Part shown: piece after piece, positions 23,670-37,327 of the stretch
Position numbering within the stretch: position 1 is the first letter of the stretch
How the letters are laid out: every line of letters starts with the position of its first letter
Source: Ptychodera flava
Taxonomy: Eukaryota > Hemichordata > Enteropneusta > Ptychoderidae
DNA: 64,000 nucleotides
Direction: 5' to 3'
Assembly (NCBI RefSeq): GCF_041260155.1
Contig: NC_091932.1
Coordinates: 11,899,441 to 11,963,440, forward strand
Program-made: the position numbers and the translations under genes
The notes under the pieces: generated by a model
Told to the model about the DNA's origin: nothing
Databases searched by the model: none
The model's input: the letters and a program-made list of their open reading frames with translations, nothing else

Positions 23670-26600
23670 TTAACTACAGTTTCTTGTTCTAGCCCCGGGA
23701 ACGTCGAGATACACAGTATTCAGTATGTCAACTGCAGTCTGTACATGTGTAGACTGCAACATTATTGTTAACAAGTGAATTCTGGTCCGGTCTAGAATTC
23801 AAATGTGAACAATAACAGCTGGTGTATTTTACATGTATAGACACTGTGTTGTCACAAACTGAATAGTAGGTATTTCTACATGTTTCGGAGGGTAGAACAA
23901 GAATTTGCAATAGTATTGCAAAAAAAATAGTGAAAAATTCATAAACTGTTACCGCTATGAAGTCGATATACGATCACCACGATTCACTTGCAAGCGCACA
24001 AGGGATCGTGGACCATTCTAATACGCCATGACACGCGAAACTTCAATGCGCAAGGAGATGGGGGTTATAGCTCGTATTTCGGTTAACGTACGCCAAACTT
24101 GCGCCGAACATATACACCACCGTTGTGCCAATCATAGTTCAGATTCTGCTTGTTGTTCAAACACTAGTCAGCACTTGTCCCACAACCTATTGTAATTTAT
24201 CATTTTCGTAAGTTGTCGGAGTTTCACACTCCCAAACTTCGTCGATGTTCGTCAATCACGATGTGTTTCACCTGCCATGCGCTTTTTAACAGCCCCTGAG
24301 ATTGCACTTGAAAATGAAACTGTCCGTGAATCTCAAATAATTCTCGACTCACCCATCGATATCTTCAGTGGGGCTACAATGAAGTTTGCGCACGATATGT
24401 TCGTGTTGTGTAATCCCTCTGTATTTCATGGTTCCTTCACCGTACAGCGTTGAAGCCGTCTTACGTGCCGATCCTTCTAGCCCCTAGAATTGTCATCATT
24501 ATGGTTCCTCTATTAAACACTTAAAAACTAGTTTTTGGTATCAGATTGTAAGCGGGGGATTTCATCCTTCTTCTCTCAGAAGAAGAGACCCATGGACGGG
24601 CAGGCAGTGTGATTCGGTGGTTCGAAAAAGTGCCAGTCGGGATTTTGTACTACTTGGGAGCGGGCAACGCGGGTTTTGTTTTGTTGTTGTTGTTGTTTTT
24701 TTTTTGGGGGGGGGGGGTTAGCGAAGGGAGGTTAGCTGGGAGATTTCCTGGCTGGTAGGGAAATTTATTTAAAATCGAAGCGGGATGTCAGTTACCGTAG
24801 CAACTATGATTTTCCCCTCTAAAATTTGTCGTTCAAAAACACGTTAAATTGTTTCATTTATATGTAACACACCAAATTGGTCATATTTCTCAAAATCGGC
24901 TTGTTAACTGCCCCCATGACAGCAAAGAGAGTCGTATAACATGAGAAAGTAGGTATCAAAAACAGCATTTTCGTTTCATACTTCTTCTCTCCCGCTGCTT
25001 TCCATACCACATACAACACATTCACACTGACAGCTGCCAGTATACTCTACGCTCAAATTCACCAGTTTAGTGTCCACGATAAACCTATCGCCCTACGCAA
25101 TGGTGACTGCAGGACAAGGATAAAGGGACCACCCCTTGTTCTGAAGCGTTACATCTCCATTAGAAATAACTTTTTATATACTTTGTTATATTATTATTAT
25201 TATTATTGTTCTGGTTATTCTGTATTACTTTTGTTCTTGATTGATTATGTACATTCTCAAGATAGTGTCACAGCGCTAACCATGTTCAACTTGCCAACAT
25301 ATAGCCTGCAAGACTAGTAGTGTAAAGTTGAACACTGCATTTGGGTTCTATTGACAACAATAAAGTTTCATCTTGTAGACAATGCGTTGTGCCTGCAAGG
25401 CCTTAGTGCCTTGTATTTTCAACAAACTTTAAGGGAAAAAGAAGTAGCTTTTTTTGGATCACAAATATTGAAAATATCATCAAAAGTTACAGTTATTATC
25501 CTTTTACGCAGGGCGGACGTCCTCGCTCCCTCGTGGGACTGTAAAATATACACGTGACCCCTGTCCCTCCAATGATCGTCGGACAATAGAGCTGCAATGA
25601 ATATTCGGAACTTGTAAGGGAAACACCGCAACCACAAATTCGCCGTTACCGTAGTGAACGCACGACATGGGAATTTTCAACGTACCATACATCATACAAC
25701 GTTAAAATTAGCTGTATTATAGTAAATAAAAAACGTATTTATTTTAAAACGTTTCAAAAGCTGTACTTTTTTTTTGTTCAAGAAAGAACAAAGTCTGGAG
25801 TTAAGTAAATGATTGACTTCCCCTTTTCGAGCACCGTATGCTCTCGCAGAGTGTTTTTTTTTCTTTCCCACATTATCAAAGTCCGAATTTATGGTCCTTG
25901 AACTCAAAAAGAGGTACTTATGTCCTAATCAAAGCGCCCAATTTATCAACAGCGGGGTTTCCGTGATTCACGTACCTAACACGCGCTGTGCAGCGGCGGG
26001 CGAAGCATGGCAGGATAATAAATTGAACAGACTGCTAGCTGTTCAAGCACCTCATTATGCACACATGATATATATATGGCATGAATCACATCAATGTAGT
26101 CTAGTGACGAGGTCAAATATTCATAATTCATAGTAATTGCATGACGGGAGTTAGCCTCTTGCAGATTTGCGCAGGGAACTGAATCAATAATCTCCAGTCC
26201 TATCCCATTCAAAACAACACAAGTGACCGTGACTGCGTATATAGCAGAATCATGATTTCCTATGAGCGTAGGTTGCAACCCATTTAAATGATAAACATGT
26301 TCCTCTACAATCGATATCTTTATTCGGGTTGGTGAGGATCATTTCGTAAACCTTTTAACCTGTACACTTTCATGGTTTAGCGTATACTTATGTTTCTTTT
26401 TAATAGTGAGTTTGGGTCTGTGTATGGGGAAATGGGTGGTGTAGAAGGCGTGAGTCTAGGATTCCGATGATAATGTATCAAAAGTTACCGTGTCAGGAGA
26501 CGGCATCAAACTTTGGCATGATTTTGGTAGTAGCAACATTAAGTACCCCTCTTCTCTATACGTCCACCACCTGCCAATTCCCGTGTTACATGCATTGCCG

Positions 26601-27886
26601 TGGCGGGTTGAAAACCATCTGGTGTCAAATGTGTACTTGACTGATTCTTGACCCTTGACCTGGTCGAGATATACAGAGAGTGTCATGCGTGTACAATGAT
26701 GGCATAAGGAGGCTAACCTTTGCAGGAGTTATCCGATATCAAGGAGCGCTAACAGATGGAACCGAAACTCGTTTCCCACATGGATATAGTGGTACTTGTA
26801 GACCGAATGATTCGCCTGTGTATGTGTCTCCGCCGGCCCCAACCCCCACTGGGGCTGGAGTTGGTGGATCTTTCGGTCTGGGGTAAATGAAGCTGTTAGC
26901 ATTCCCCGAAAGCTGAAAATTCAGATGACAAACTCTTACACAGTGATTTAAGGCGGCAATAAATCGATAGTGTCATGGAAGACCGTCAGAAATGAACGAC
27001 AAACATGGTTATCGTAATGCAAAGATTATCGAGAAACAAAATACATGAGTGATGTTTGTTGACAGATAACCGTTGCCAATGAACCAACCCATGTTTCTGT
27101 ACACAAAATACGATATCAGACAAGGGTCGCATTCACCACTATGTTGCGATGCAGGCACCCCTTTCCTGGCTTTAAGCGCTCTCTCTCTATCTCTATCTCT
27201 CTCTCGTCGTGATGGTTACACCTTGAGTTACAAACACCTTTACTTTAACCTCATTTTGACCTTTTAATACATCATCTAACCAAAATTGTACGATGACTTG
27301 TGCATGAAGTATATAACCACCTGTTGATTTGGCTTAATGAGCCGACATGGATAATTTAGCAACTCAAGCTCTACTCAGAGATGCAGATGGGCAGACGACC
27401 TTATACGGAGAATTTGTCAATTACAACTTTGTTAAGATACAGCAATAATTATAAACTTAAAGGACCAATGTTTTATCTGTTAATCGTTTGTCCTTGGGAA
27501 AGATAAAACAAGAAAGTCTATGAGAACGCGTAAAGTTGTGAATTATTATAAAGCCAATGAACTTGCAATGTTGTGTCAAGTGGTGACGTGGTCTCCAAGT
27601 GATTACGCAGAATGAGAAAGCACTCAGAGTTTAAGCATTCACGGCAAAAATACAGCTTATTTGTCACTATAACGGCTAACGCATGGTTTCAGGGCTTGAA
27701 TTGGCCTTTTAGTAATCTGTGTACTGCAGTGACATATTAATTGGGTGTACAAATCAAGCTCCATTCACTTTACAGGTATCATCACACTTACAATGTGTAG
27801 ATATTTTGGTTGGAACTGAAATTCCAAGAGGGGAGGGCACTTTCTTCTTGGCGTTATATATATGTTATATATATATGTGTGCATGG

Positions 27887-27891
<5 letters not shown>

Positions 27892-27969
<78 letters not shown>
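27892..27969. repeat. AT dinucleotide repeat with mirrored flanks
   Basis: About 39 AT units. The flanks GTGTGCATGGGTGTGT and ACACACACCCATGCACAC are inverted, so the whole 27870-27992 stretch can form one long hairpin. Confidence 0.9.
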
Positions 27970-27978
<9 letters not shown>

Positions 27979-28970
27979 CCATGCACACACATACACACAA
28001 TTAAAATTTATATTCCGCCCCATGGTGCTAAAACCAATGATTTTTACTTTTCACACGGTGCTATAATACAAACAAGCGTTCTTAAACTGTTTCCATGGTC
28101 TTCCCAACCAATTTCTGCCCAGCAACTTCTAGTCGTTGTTTGGTGTCGGGTATTGGGATATCCGTCAAATCGTGGGGTAACCCATTGAGCCAGTGAGATT
28201 TTACCTTCATAAGTAAACTTATAGTAACCCCCATAGCAACCTACACTTTCATAGCCAGATCGGGGAGTTCATCACCCTACCAGGGCGACACGGTGTTTGA
28301 TGACCCCCATACCTAGCGATGTATAGCGGTGCATCGGTCCCCCCCCCCCCGCCCCGTAGCCTGCCGGCCTCTGTCTCCGCTGAGACTGTCCCGCATGGAT
28401 GCGTTGCGGTAGCTTAGTACACTCGCACCGGAAGAATAACATATTATGCATTCAGCATTGCTGGGGCTCTGTTGAGGCAAGACACGCAAGAGGCCGGGGT
28501 ATGACGGGACGGATTAAGCCAAGCAAGAAAAAGTGACCAAATAACGTCGATGAAGATAGACACAGGCCTTTATGTTCTCTTCTTTATCTGTCTCTTTGTC
28601 CCCTTTTGTTTACACATTACGATTTTCCTGTCGCATTGACATAATAATGGCCTTGGTTTCCGCTTTGGAATACGTGAACCTTTGCCTTCCCTTTATTACC
28701 GCGCTTTAGTATCGCATAATGTGTGCATTGTAGTGTGGACGAACTTTTTATTCAGATTGCGGAAGTGAACATGCCCGACGCGACACGTATTCCTATTCAA
28801 CGGCCCCGCAGATCCAGTGAATACGGACGTTGTCATGGGAGATGCGGACTGTGACATGTTTGTCTGTCGTCTTTGTTATGGAACAACTCGGACAGAGACT
28901 CGGCCTACATACCACCTCGGCCTGTATTTAAAAGCTCCATAATAGCTGTAACATTTTTTTATGTATTTCC

Positions 28971-29028
<58 letters not shown>
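28971..29028. repeat. GTT trinucleotide repeat
   Basis: About 19 units. It produces spurious poly-Val, poly-Cys and poly-Leu frames. Confidence 0.9.
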
Positions 29029-31605
29029 GTTTGTGTATGTGTTGAAATGTACTATCTTGTTCTTCTCCTATAAACCATGTCAAAACGCCGCATGTACAAC
29101 TAGTCGATATAAATATTCACACGTGAGTTGGAGTTCGGAATAAACTTATTTATGAACGTTAACAATAATATTGCATATTTTACACCATGCATTTGTAGGA
29201 CGTGTTCAATGTGTTACAACATGGAGAAGAAGAAATGATCTTGCTGTACAGAACAAACACGGAAAAAAAAGTAAGAACAGTATAAAGGTTCCGCTGCCTG
29301 ATCTGCCCACTTTCAATATAATTATCAGTTCCAATGGAAGAGTTATACGACATATCCAGACAAGTCAAAGCCGCTCACAAATTGACAAACTGATGAACTG
29401 AGAGGCTAAAACCACACCATCTCACGCTTCGAGAGTGTCTGTGTAACGGTCACGTTGCTTAATTTCGCATCAGCCAAATAAGCAACGAATATTTGAGATT
29501 GGGTTACCCGCCGTCCCTCAATGGAGTAAACCATATACTAGGGAGTCGGAAGTACTTCTGTCTGAAGGGGAACTGTGTGTTAGCAAATCAGCATAGTCGG
29601 AAACGTTGTAAGCGCTGATCTTTCAGGTCCATCAGTTTGTCTAAACCACGGTTCCTCCACAAAGGAGGGACCGTGCCTGAGCCTTACAAACACTACACAT
29701 CCCGCAAAAGCTAGGCAGTCACAGACTGTGAAAAGCGTTTCAGTGAGCGCGATTTTATTCTAACTTTATAGTACAATAATTTCGAACACAGGGTCGCTCT
29801 TTTGTCGTATTATTATATTCAGGATGACCGTTGGCTAGGGCTCGGTTTCGCCTTCTCGACCAAAGCCATGGTACGCATATAAGCCTCCAGAAATAATCTG
29901 AAGCTCCGGACGTTTTACAGACCAAAATTGTTGTCTGGTGTTTCGTGTTTTTGTCAGTTAATTCGAAGTGAGCGTGTATGATCTTGTCGCGTGATTTGCA
30001 TCACAACAAGAGCAGCGTGCATACGAAATTTTCGTGAGGATCCACTCTCCCGAAACAAAAAACTTACCGGATCGGAGTGAACTCTATGAAATGATTGGCT
30101 TCTTTCTCTAAAGAATGACCAAAAAAATTATCTGAAGCTATAGGGGAAAGATATGCTCAAATTTAAACGTCTCCAAAGATCTGATATCAGGGAATTTCAT
30201 CGCTTACGCCTGGCCTTTGTTTGCCGGGCCATTGTAAAGTATCTGTTCCTTTTGTTGTCAGGATTGCCGTTGGAGGAAAGTAGCGTCAAACAATTACACA
30301 CGACAAGTGCCATTCTGGTGATACTGACGGAACAAAAGGCAGAGGGTTTTTCTCATGGCTGAATATAGTCGGAGAAGTGATAGGTAAGCCTTTTTGAGCA
30401 TGCGTACTGAAGGAGAAAGAAGCATTAATGTTTCAGAGAAGGACATGACAGCTTGCACAGTGGAAATAAAGTCAGAAAAGTGGGTTGCGTTTGTTTTCGA
30501 TTTGCATTTATTCACTTCGGTGAAAGGTTAAAACAAATATAACGGTACAGACAGAACACCGAATTCTGAGATAACGCACGATTTCAAAAACCGTAAGCTT
30601 AAATAAATAAATAAATGAAGTACAAAGTTCACAGAAAAACAGGATCTTGTGAGGTAAATGCACAGCGAAATTAAGCTTAAGTGCCAATAATAGAGCATAC
30701 ATAATCGCTCTCAGACTTTAATAAATTGCCGGTCACGTGGTACAATAAATAGGCTCATTAAATATTCAACTGGCATTTAAATGTTATTGAAATGAGGAGT
30801 GCTAGATTTGCAGCCCGATCATGACACAGAAACGATTTAGCGTTGTTCTAAATAAAAAGGCACAAAATATATATAAAAACTCTTTGAATCTAGATATCTC
30901 TTCTTTGAAAAGTCGGCAGTACAATGTTAGCTTTGGTTGAACCGGTTTATCACAACCGAGGTTTAAAAAGATGAAAAAAATTGAGGAAAAACGAACAAAA
31001 GACTGAGCTCAATATGGCGGACGTCGATCGACGCCTGAGCCAAGAGCCTAGATTGTAGTATTAGGTAGAATTTTCGGATTTGGACAGCATGGATGAAGAA
31101 GAAAAATGATGAAAATCTCTCAAAGACTCTTGAAAAGTGAAAGCACAGGTAAATACTAGTATAAAAATACAAATTAATGCACGGATGTGGGGCAAATACG
31201 GCGTTAACCGTTCACAATAAATACACAAATATATACACTGCTACTCTAAAAGGTTACACTGAAAAATGTTGACTAAAATTGACTTCACAAAATCGGAAAA
31301 AATTTGAGATTTTGTTCTTCGTCATATTGCACGTCGTGGGCCTGACAGAGATATGCGACACGAAAGCGCATCTCTTGTTCTTGATAAAAGACATCGATCT
31401 TGAAATAATCTATACTAGACAGAAAAAAGGACTATAGTCAAACTGTTCTTGCTAGTCTACGACTACAAAGCTGAGAGCAAAACATGTTTGGTCACATCTG
31501 CGCCATATTGGTTCGTCTAGTGTTTTGTCCATCATGTCGGGGATGTTATTTTTAGCCGGGCGCAATATGGTGAGTTGTACAGAAATTTTCAAGTCATAGT
31601 TACCA

Positions 31606-32280
31606 TTATTCCATGGCTTCTCTGATGAATTCTACCAGCCTGTTCGGAAGGAAAAGTTCATCGAGTGATTTTTCGTCAGCGATGTTCCTTATAATGACTG
31701 CGCGGCAGCGATCTTGTAGCGATGAGTAGCTGCGTCGTCGACGACCGAGCGACATTTCCGTCTTCGCCGCCGTGGAGCAGATAATCGGGTACAGTTCGGA
31801 GTCAATTTTTTTGAAGACGTCGAAGGCAACGCCTAGGGGTTCGCCGTCTTTAAAGTAGCTCAGAGTTCCCTGGTTGCTGTCGAAAAGGATGCCGATGGTG
31901 GTGGATTCGTTTTCGATAAACGGTTTTGTGTAGTTCTTACTGTCGCCCCTGTGCCAGAGGAGTCCTTTGTGAGACATACCCCAACTCTGGTCGTCTTCTC
32001 CCAACATATTGAGGAAAGCATCGATATGGAGACGGGACCGCTTGGTACCGATGCCGAACATCATACTGGTGCCAAAAATCCGCTGCGACACCTTCACTTC
32101 CCAGTAATGACGGCCGTCGTTGATATTTCTCGTGCCACGGACACCGGCTGTTCCGTTCGACCAGTTGGGATGGAAAAGAGCTGTCCGGTTCCTCTTGCCG
32201 AGCAACTTCACCTCATGCGACTTCTCTCTCTTGCTCCAGCTCCAGTTGTCGTTACAGCTATCCGGCAGTTCGTAAGGCAT
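31606..32280 (-). CDS. SPSB3-like SPRY domain / SOCS box protein, intronless
   Basis: 224 aa from ATG 32280 to the stop at 31606. A TAG lies in frame 40 bases upstream with no other ATG between, so this is the first possible start and no intron is needed. SPRY domain about residues 28-180: HYWEVKV (58-64), DDQSWGMSHKG (96-106), TIGILFD..GTLSYFKDGEPLGVAF (128-153), LYPIICSTAA (163-172). A SOCS box with an Elongin B/C-binding BC box SLQDRCRAVI (187-196) follows. SPSB proteins are substrate receptors of cullin-5 ubiquitin ligases. The YG-MM-GIGT and CSTAAK.EMSLGRR features fit SPSB3 rather than SPSB1/2/4. Substrate here unknown. Vertebrate SPSB3 has introns, so this may be a retrocopy or a lineage-specific paralogue. 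The frame is intact. Confidence 0.88.
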   Translation of the reverse strand: MPYELPDSCNDNWSWSKREKSHEVKLLGKRNRTALFHPNWSNGTAGVRGTRNINDGRHYWEVKVSQRIFGTSMMFGIGTKRSRLHIDAFLNMLGEDDQSWGMSHKGLLWHRGDSKNYTKPFIENESTTIGILFDSNQGTLSYFKDGEPLGVAFDVFKKIDSELYPIICSTAAKTEMSLGRRRRSYSSLQDRCRAVIIRNIADEKSLDELFLPNRLVEFIREAME

Positions 32281-32474
32281 CCTTCGGTGGTCAGACGCGG
32301 CTGGATCACGCACGACGATCTAGCAGCGAAGAGAGACGCTACTGGTCTTCGCTCCTCGTTCATCGATACTGCGATCTCGTTGCCCGGGTGTCTGTACACA
32401 GAGGCTGCGCCGCCAGGCACCCGTCGGCACAGGTTGCCTCTCTCATGTGCGTTCAGTGCGCAAGGTGCCTCCCT

Positions 32475-32480
32475 CTTATA
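32475..32480 (-). promoter_or_regulatory. Possible TATA box of the SPSB3-like gene
   Basis: CCCTATAAGAGGG on the minus strand, about 195 bases before the ATG, in GC-rich sequence. Placement only; a small upstream ATG would lie in the leader. Confidence 0.3.
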
Positions 32481-35250
32481 GGGTCTACGTTTCCGTCAGG
32501 GCTTTGTTATTCAATCGTTTTCCATTTGTTATTATTGTTTACACTTTTATTGTCAAGTTTGATCGTGGCGTGTGGCAGGCACGCGTCACTGTGTACACAT
32601 CTCTCTCTGATTGGCCAGACTCGACAATGCAATCAACCAACAAAAGAAAGTGCGGCATACGGGCAATCTCTTTACCTGCTCGCCTAAACAGCTGTTACCC
32701 GACCTCGTTCAGGAAAAATCTTGCAAACGAGTAAAAATAACCCTTATCCGTTACTTTATATTTACTCAAGTCAAATGCCCTGTACTTTGTATATTTGCAA
32801 AAGTAAAATTCAAAGACCGACTCTGAAATACCAAAAATTTAGCCGGACCGACCGAATATGTAGTGTTGGCGGCCACTAAAGACCAACTAGTAAGCGAACG
32901 AGGTGATAACAGTTTGACGGGCTGTGACTCCGTCACTAATAAGGGTTTCAGAAAAGTGAACGATGGAAAAACAAAAACTCGCGTGGCAGTAATAATTGAA
33001 ATGCTAATTTCACGCCATAATCAACTAACACACAATATTTAAAAATCCGTACTTGTCACAATGGACCGAGCGAAGGGAGCCCGAGCCCCGAACGTCTTTT
33101 GCTTTTCTTTCTTCAAACTTTAACACAGTGGACGCAACAGTATTGAACAGGTGCAGGGTCAGAGATTTGCTCAGCGAACCTCATGTTTGTTCTGGGTAAA
33201 CTAAAACACTTAATAATTGTAGACTTTTGTTTCATATTTGGCCCCCTTCTTCAACTGTGCGGTGTTCCGCTGAGATCTGGCTTCGGCCACACAGGTGCGG
33301 GCTATGCGATTGGTCGTGCCCCGAAAACCACCAACTGTTCCCCCTCCCCGTACACACTTACAACACGCAACACGTTGAGTCCAATTTTTTCTGTCGTGGT
33401 GACATTTGAACGCATTGAGTGACGCTACCTTCAAATAAATAATGTATGCACGGGGGTGCACCACAGGGCCATCTTCATTTTACCGGCAAATTGATCCGCA
33501 ATTATTGCTTTCCCTTGGCCCTACATGGCTCCCTCAAACTGTCAGCGATACACGAAAATGTCATACCAACTTTAAGTCAGAACAAAGTGCGCACTTGACT
33601 CTACTAAGTAAAAGCCGAGGGTTCATTTAACAGTGTAAAAACATGCAATTTACTTACAGAAAGAAGTTTTGAAGATTCTCACAACTTTTAAAAATTTAGC
33701 CTGAGCAGTGAATGTGTAAAATTTACCGAATATCTTTGTATTGAAATTAGTAAGGTTGTCAAATCATGGAGGTAAGTCGGTCTATCACCTGCATGGTCGA
33801 ATACTATATGTCTTTGTGTTTTTCTCCAATGGGAGAATATAGTCAATTTCCCACTAAAAGTTGTGTACAACTTTCCCCAAATGAAAACAATTTATCAAAC
33901 ACTCTGGCCAAGGGAATCTTTACTGAGCCAGATGACACACATTATCCCTGGCCTCTTCGAACGGTCAGCACGCAAAGGGTAGGGGGTGATCCTCGATAAT
34001 GGGGCTGAAAACAGGGGTTGTCTCAACTGCATGGAACTCAACAAAGATTGGAGATTATGTGCAGAGTACGTCTAGACACACACGAACGTTTGCAAGGAAT
34101 TAACGCGATTATTATATTCGTGGGAAGGTTGGCGACGCGGCTTTCCCCAAACAGTTTCTTAGTCTGACACCTGCCCTTTATAAGAAAAATATTTTTACGA
34201 CGAAATCCTTTCATTTTTCCTTGCACTGCTCGGTTAAGCACAACTATCACGCATTTTAACAACCCTACGTGTCTTTTAGAGCTCATCCCTGTGCCGTCTT
34301 CGGACACCTGCCAAAGCAGACTCTATATCCTTCAACTTTTCAAGGAGGTGCTAGCATTTCTTAATCACCTATTATCATCAATGGTGGCACGTGCCACTCT
34401 CTGGAATGTTTTCACACCTATTCGATGTTGTCCCGCACTCCGCTGAGGTTTTGTCCCTCGATGTGACATCCGGCGCGGTACTTTCTCGTCCGTTTAACGA
34501 ACCCGAACAAAAGAGAGAAATTTGAACGTGGTTTCCCACTGGGTATCAATAGTTCGGACAAAAATATCCATAACCGCTACATATGAAATTGTTGCTTCTA
34601 CACACCGAGGTTTAGACGCTGTGCTCTTGAGTTTCGACCAAAAACCAATGTAGTTGAATTCTCTGTCTCTTTCTCTATCCTGTTTCTTAGCTGCGTTCGC
34701 AACTTCTTTTGATGTAAGGCTTTGCATCTATAGCTGTGGACGCGTTGCGCTAAAGCTTGCTATCAAAGCCAGCAATCCATGTTCGCGTTTGACGACAATT
34801 TCGGTCAGATGGACTCAACGCCCCTCTTGACTGAAGAAAGGACTTTTGTAAATGTGCTCTTGCCAAACTCGATTGTTTTATTCAGTGAAAGTTTGCCGAT
34901 CCTGCTCTGTGTATGTATGGTGCGGACAGTAGACATGTCTGATAGTGTGTCGTCGGCTGTCGGCTTGTCTTTTGTCTCCCGGCGACTTCGAATATCGCAG
35001 TCAAGTGCTCTCAAAGGCACAAAATGTGATTTCTATTGACCAACTAAGCGACGCCAGGTATCTCAATGGTTAGAACAAGAAGGTATGAAGGTACTACCTC
35101 CTTGGTACGAGTCTGTGGTCAAGTCTCTCTTTTGCAAAGTCTTTCAAAGAGTCTTTCAAAGAATTGAAAAATCGGCATCCAAGACTCGGAAAATCTGGTT
35201 GTTTGAGACACATGAGGCAGAGTGGATTTGCTCTCTCAGTTACTGTAGAC

Positions 35251-35330
35251 ATCTCGGTTACTATAGCATCTCGGCTATAGTAACCGAGATTTACATCTCG
35301 GCTACTATAGCATCTCGGTTACTCTACCCG
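35251..35330. repeat. Inverted and direct copies of ATCTCGGTTACTATAG
   Basis: Arms 35251-35266 and 35275-35290 are perfect inverse complements (16 bp) around CATCTCGG. Further direct copies, ATCTCGGCTACTATAG and ATCTCGGTTACTC, follow. Confidence 0.7.
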
Positions 35331-37289
35331 TGATAGCATGGAGCACAGCGGTTTGAGGGATTTTGAAGACACTTCCATGGGCCATGGGCATAATTTCTTA
35401 ATTTGGACAATGAGTGTACTTGTCAACAGAAACCTTCTGTCAAGATTTTGACAAGAGCTTGCTGTGCTCTGGCGATTCTAGAGCTACGTACACGCAGTGT
35501 ACTACAGGAGTGTAGAGTGCAAACGTCGGCGAGAAAAAACGGTCGTTTTAATTGAGTGTTTCGACTGCATTAAACCCCGTAGAATTATTAAAAGTCGCAC
35601 AGTTCCTTTTTTCTGGAACGTAAAAAATGATTGAAAGTACCAAGGAGCGAGAAAAGCGAGATTGGTTCGTCAAGCCTTGGGCGCCTGACAGACAAAGGGA
35701 GTCCATAGTGCTCTTTGTCTTCGGTGCCTGCAGCAATTGGAGGACAAAGACGCTTGACGACATAATTCTGAACGACCAATATATCTTTCGAGACGCTTGT
35801 TATTTTTCAGCCAGTTTACGGCTTGGCGTGTATCCCGTTGAAAGCGCGAAATGGGCCCCGGAACGTTCTTTCACGTCAGCTAATTATAAGGAGAGAAGAA
35901 TTTATTTTCGCCGGCTTGAAGATGCAGACTGTTACAATAGATGGACACCCTTGAACGCTACATTGTTTACCTTTGTCACGACTGAGTGGATTTGGGTCAT
36001 GTCACTGAACTTGACCTGTCAAAAGTGTTCTCCCATGTTGTCGCATTTCACTAAATACTCACGGAGACACGCAGATAATCAAAGTATTTTCACATCTATT
36101 AATCACCGTGACATGACTAAGTGTTTTTTTTTTCACTGAATTTTTGAAAATCTTCGCTTTCCTCACGAAGTTTTCGTAACTAATACTTTTTGTCTAGAAG
36201 TATTGGGTAACCAAAAGTGTATTCCATCGAATATGGTATGAATGTCCTACCCACATTAATAAAGATGTAATTACTTGACATGTAAAAATTTAATGACACT
36301 CACGTTTCGAAATGATGCAGTATAATTAACTTATTTGAGGGTGGGGGGACAGATCTTAATATAGGAAAGCGTACAGTTGAGTGATTTGTTGTCGGGGTGT
36401 CTCTGACGTTGAACTGATACAGTTGTCAAATACCTTAGAGCCGGCAGATAAAGGGAAACAACTTATTACCAGGACAACAAAAACGTCTCACAATCTGGTA
36501 TTAAATAATTGAACTTTCGCCTGGGTTTCTTCTTTATATTTCAGACACAAAGACCCCGCCATCCTTCCATCCACCGTTCAAGATTAGTTGACTACCTCTT
36601 CGTGTCACCGTGACTCAACCGTGCTTGAACAAAACTCTCCATACAAGAGCTATTTTAATATTCAATTTGTACTGTTTAATTTTAAACGGTAAATAGCATT
36701 TTGTTTGAAGACGAATGTTTTCTTCTTGCCGTTGTGTAACCATGGCAAACAATGAGTGGAGGTTCAAGTAGCTGCCATGGCGACGCGACATTAATGAATT
36801 TCTTTGTTCCTCCTGGATGGGTGCGGTTTAAAAATGATGTCACGCGCGGAAATCATTTTGTCAAAGAGACTCAGCAACACTCAAATTAGCCATCACAAAT
36901 ATTGTGAATTTCCTCGTCCTTGTACGGTTTCTAGTACCAACGTACTTTACAGCTAGGTTCTGTCAGACAGTGGAGGTAGCGCACAGACTCGTGGTCTGAT
37001 TTAAATGGTTTTCGTGTTGTTTATTTGTCCGTTAGCGGACAGTTAGCAAAATAAAGAGACAAGCTGATATCTGCAAACTATGACGTCATATGGCTTCAGC
37101 CTGGTTGCAGAAAATCTAGTGATACCTGTACATACACGACTCTTACAGATTTATCTTAGAAGTCGAGAAAAGGTCTTATAACGCCTGCGGCGGAAAGCGG
37201 AAGATCGGAAATGGCTGTAGCGACTCAACAATCATAATTATCAAGAGCGACAGAGACAAAAGACAAAAGAGAAGAACGGTACGTTTATC

Positions 37290-37327
37290 CATAGACAGTG
37301 GAGGGGTTCCCCCCTCCACTGTCTATG
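37290..37327. mobile_element. 38-bp palindromic micro-insertion with 7-bp flanking repeat
   Basis: Perfect 17-base arms CATAGACAGTGGAGGGG / CCCCTCCACTGTCTATG around TTCC. The flanks gtttatc (37283-37289) and ctttatc (37328-37334) agree at 6 of 7 positions. Confidence 0.6.

Larger units (their letters stand above)
22868..23957. mobile_element. Outer TTAA element (AGGGCCAGT ends) with two nested insertions
   Basis: Starts after TTAA 22864-22867 with AGGGCCAGTAGCTGTAAC, and the right end near 23957 is diverged. With the inserts removed, CTACAGTTTCTTGTTC through the GTCCGG-centred hairpin TGAATTCTGG..CTAGAATTCA matches the intact relative at 56809-57135. Kolobok-like by TTAA target and GGCCAGT ends. 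Confidence 0.65.
20942..31605. other. Intergenic region between EIF3H and the SPSB3-like gene
   Basis: No exon chain is convincing here. It holds the EIF3H 3' UTR, the TTAA element at 21075, a TAG-rich stretch near 21970, the nested insertion at 22868-23957, an ATT run near 25190, a large AT repeat at 27892 and a GTT repeat at 28971. Open frames at 22407-22763 and 26680-26886 have no recognisable homology. Confidence 0.5.

Noticed and set aside
26680-26886. Pro/Gly-rich frame ending SPPAPTPTGAGVGGSFGLG
   Set aside because: Arises from a short GGCCCCAACCCCCACTGGGG hairpin; no other support.
27719-28188. Poly-Tyr-Ile open frames
   Set aside because: Translation of the AT repeat.
35627-36139. 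170-codon plus-strand open frame
   Set aside because: No domain, low-complexity composition typical of chance frames, no splice or promoter context, and an overlapping frame on the other strand.
36732-36775. CCATGGCA / TGCCATGG pair near 36.7 kb
   Set aside because: Short arms, a long unrelated spacer and no flanking duplication.
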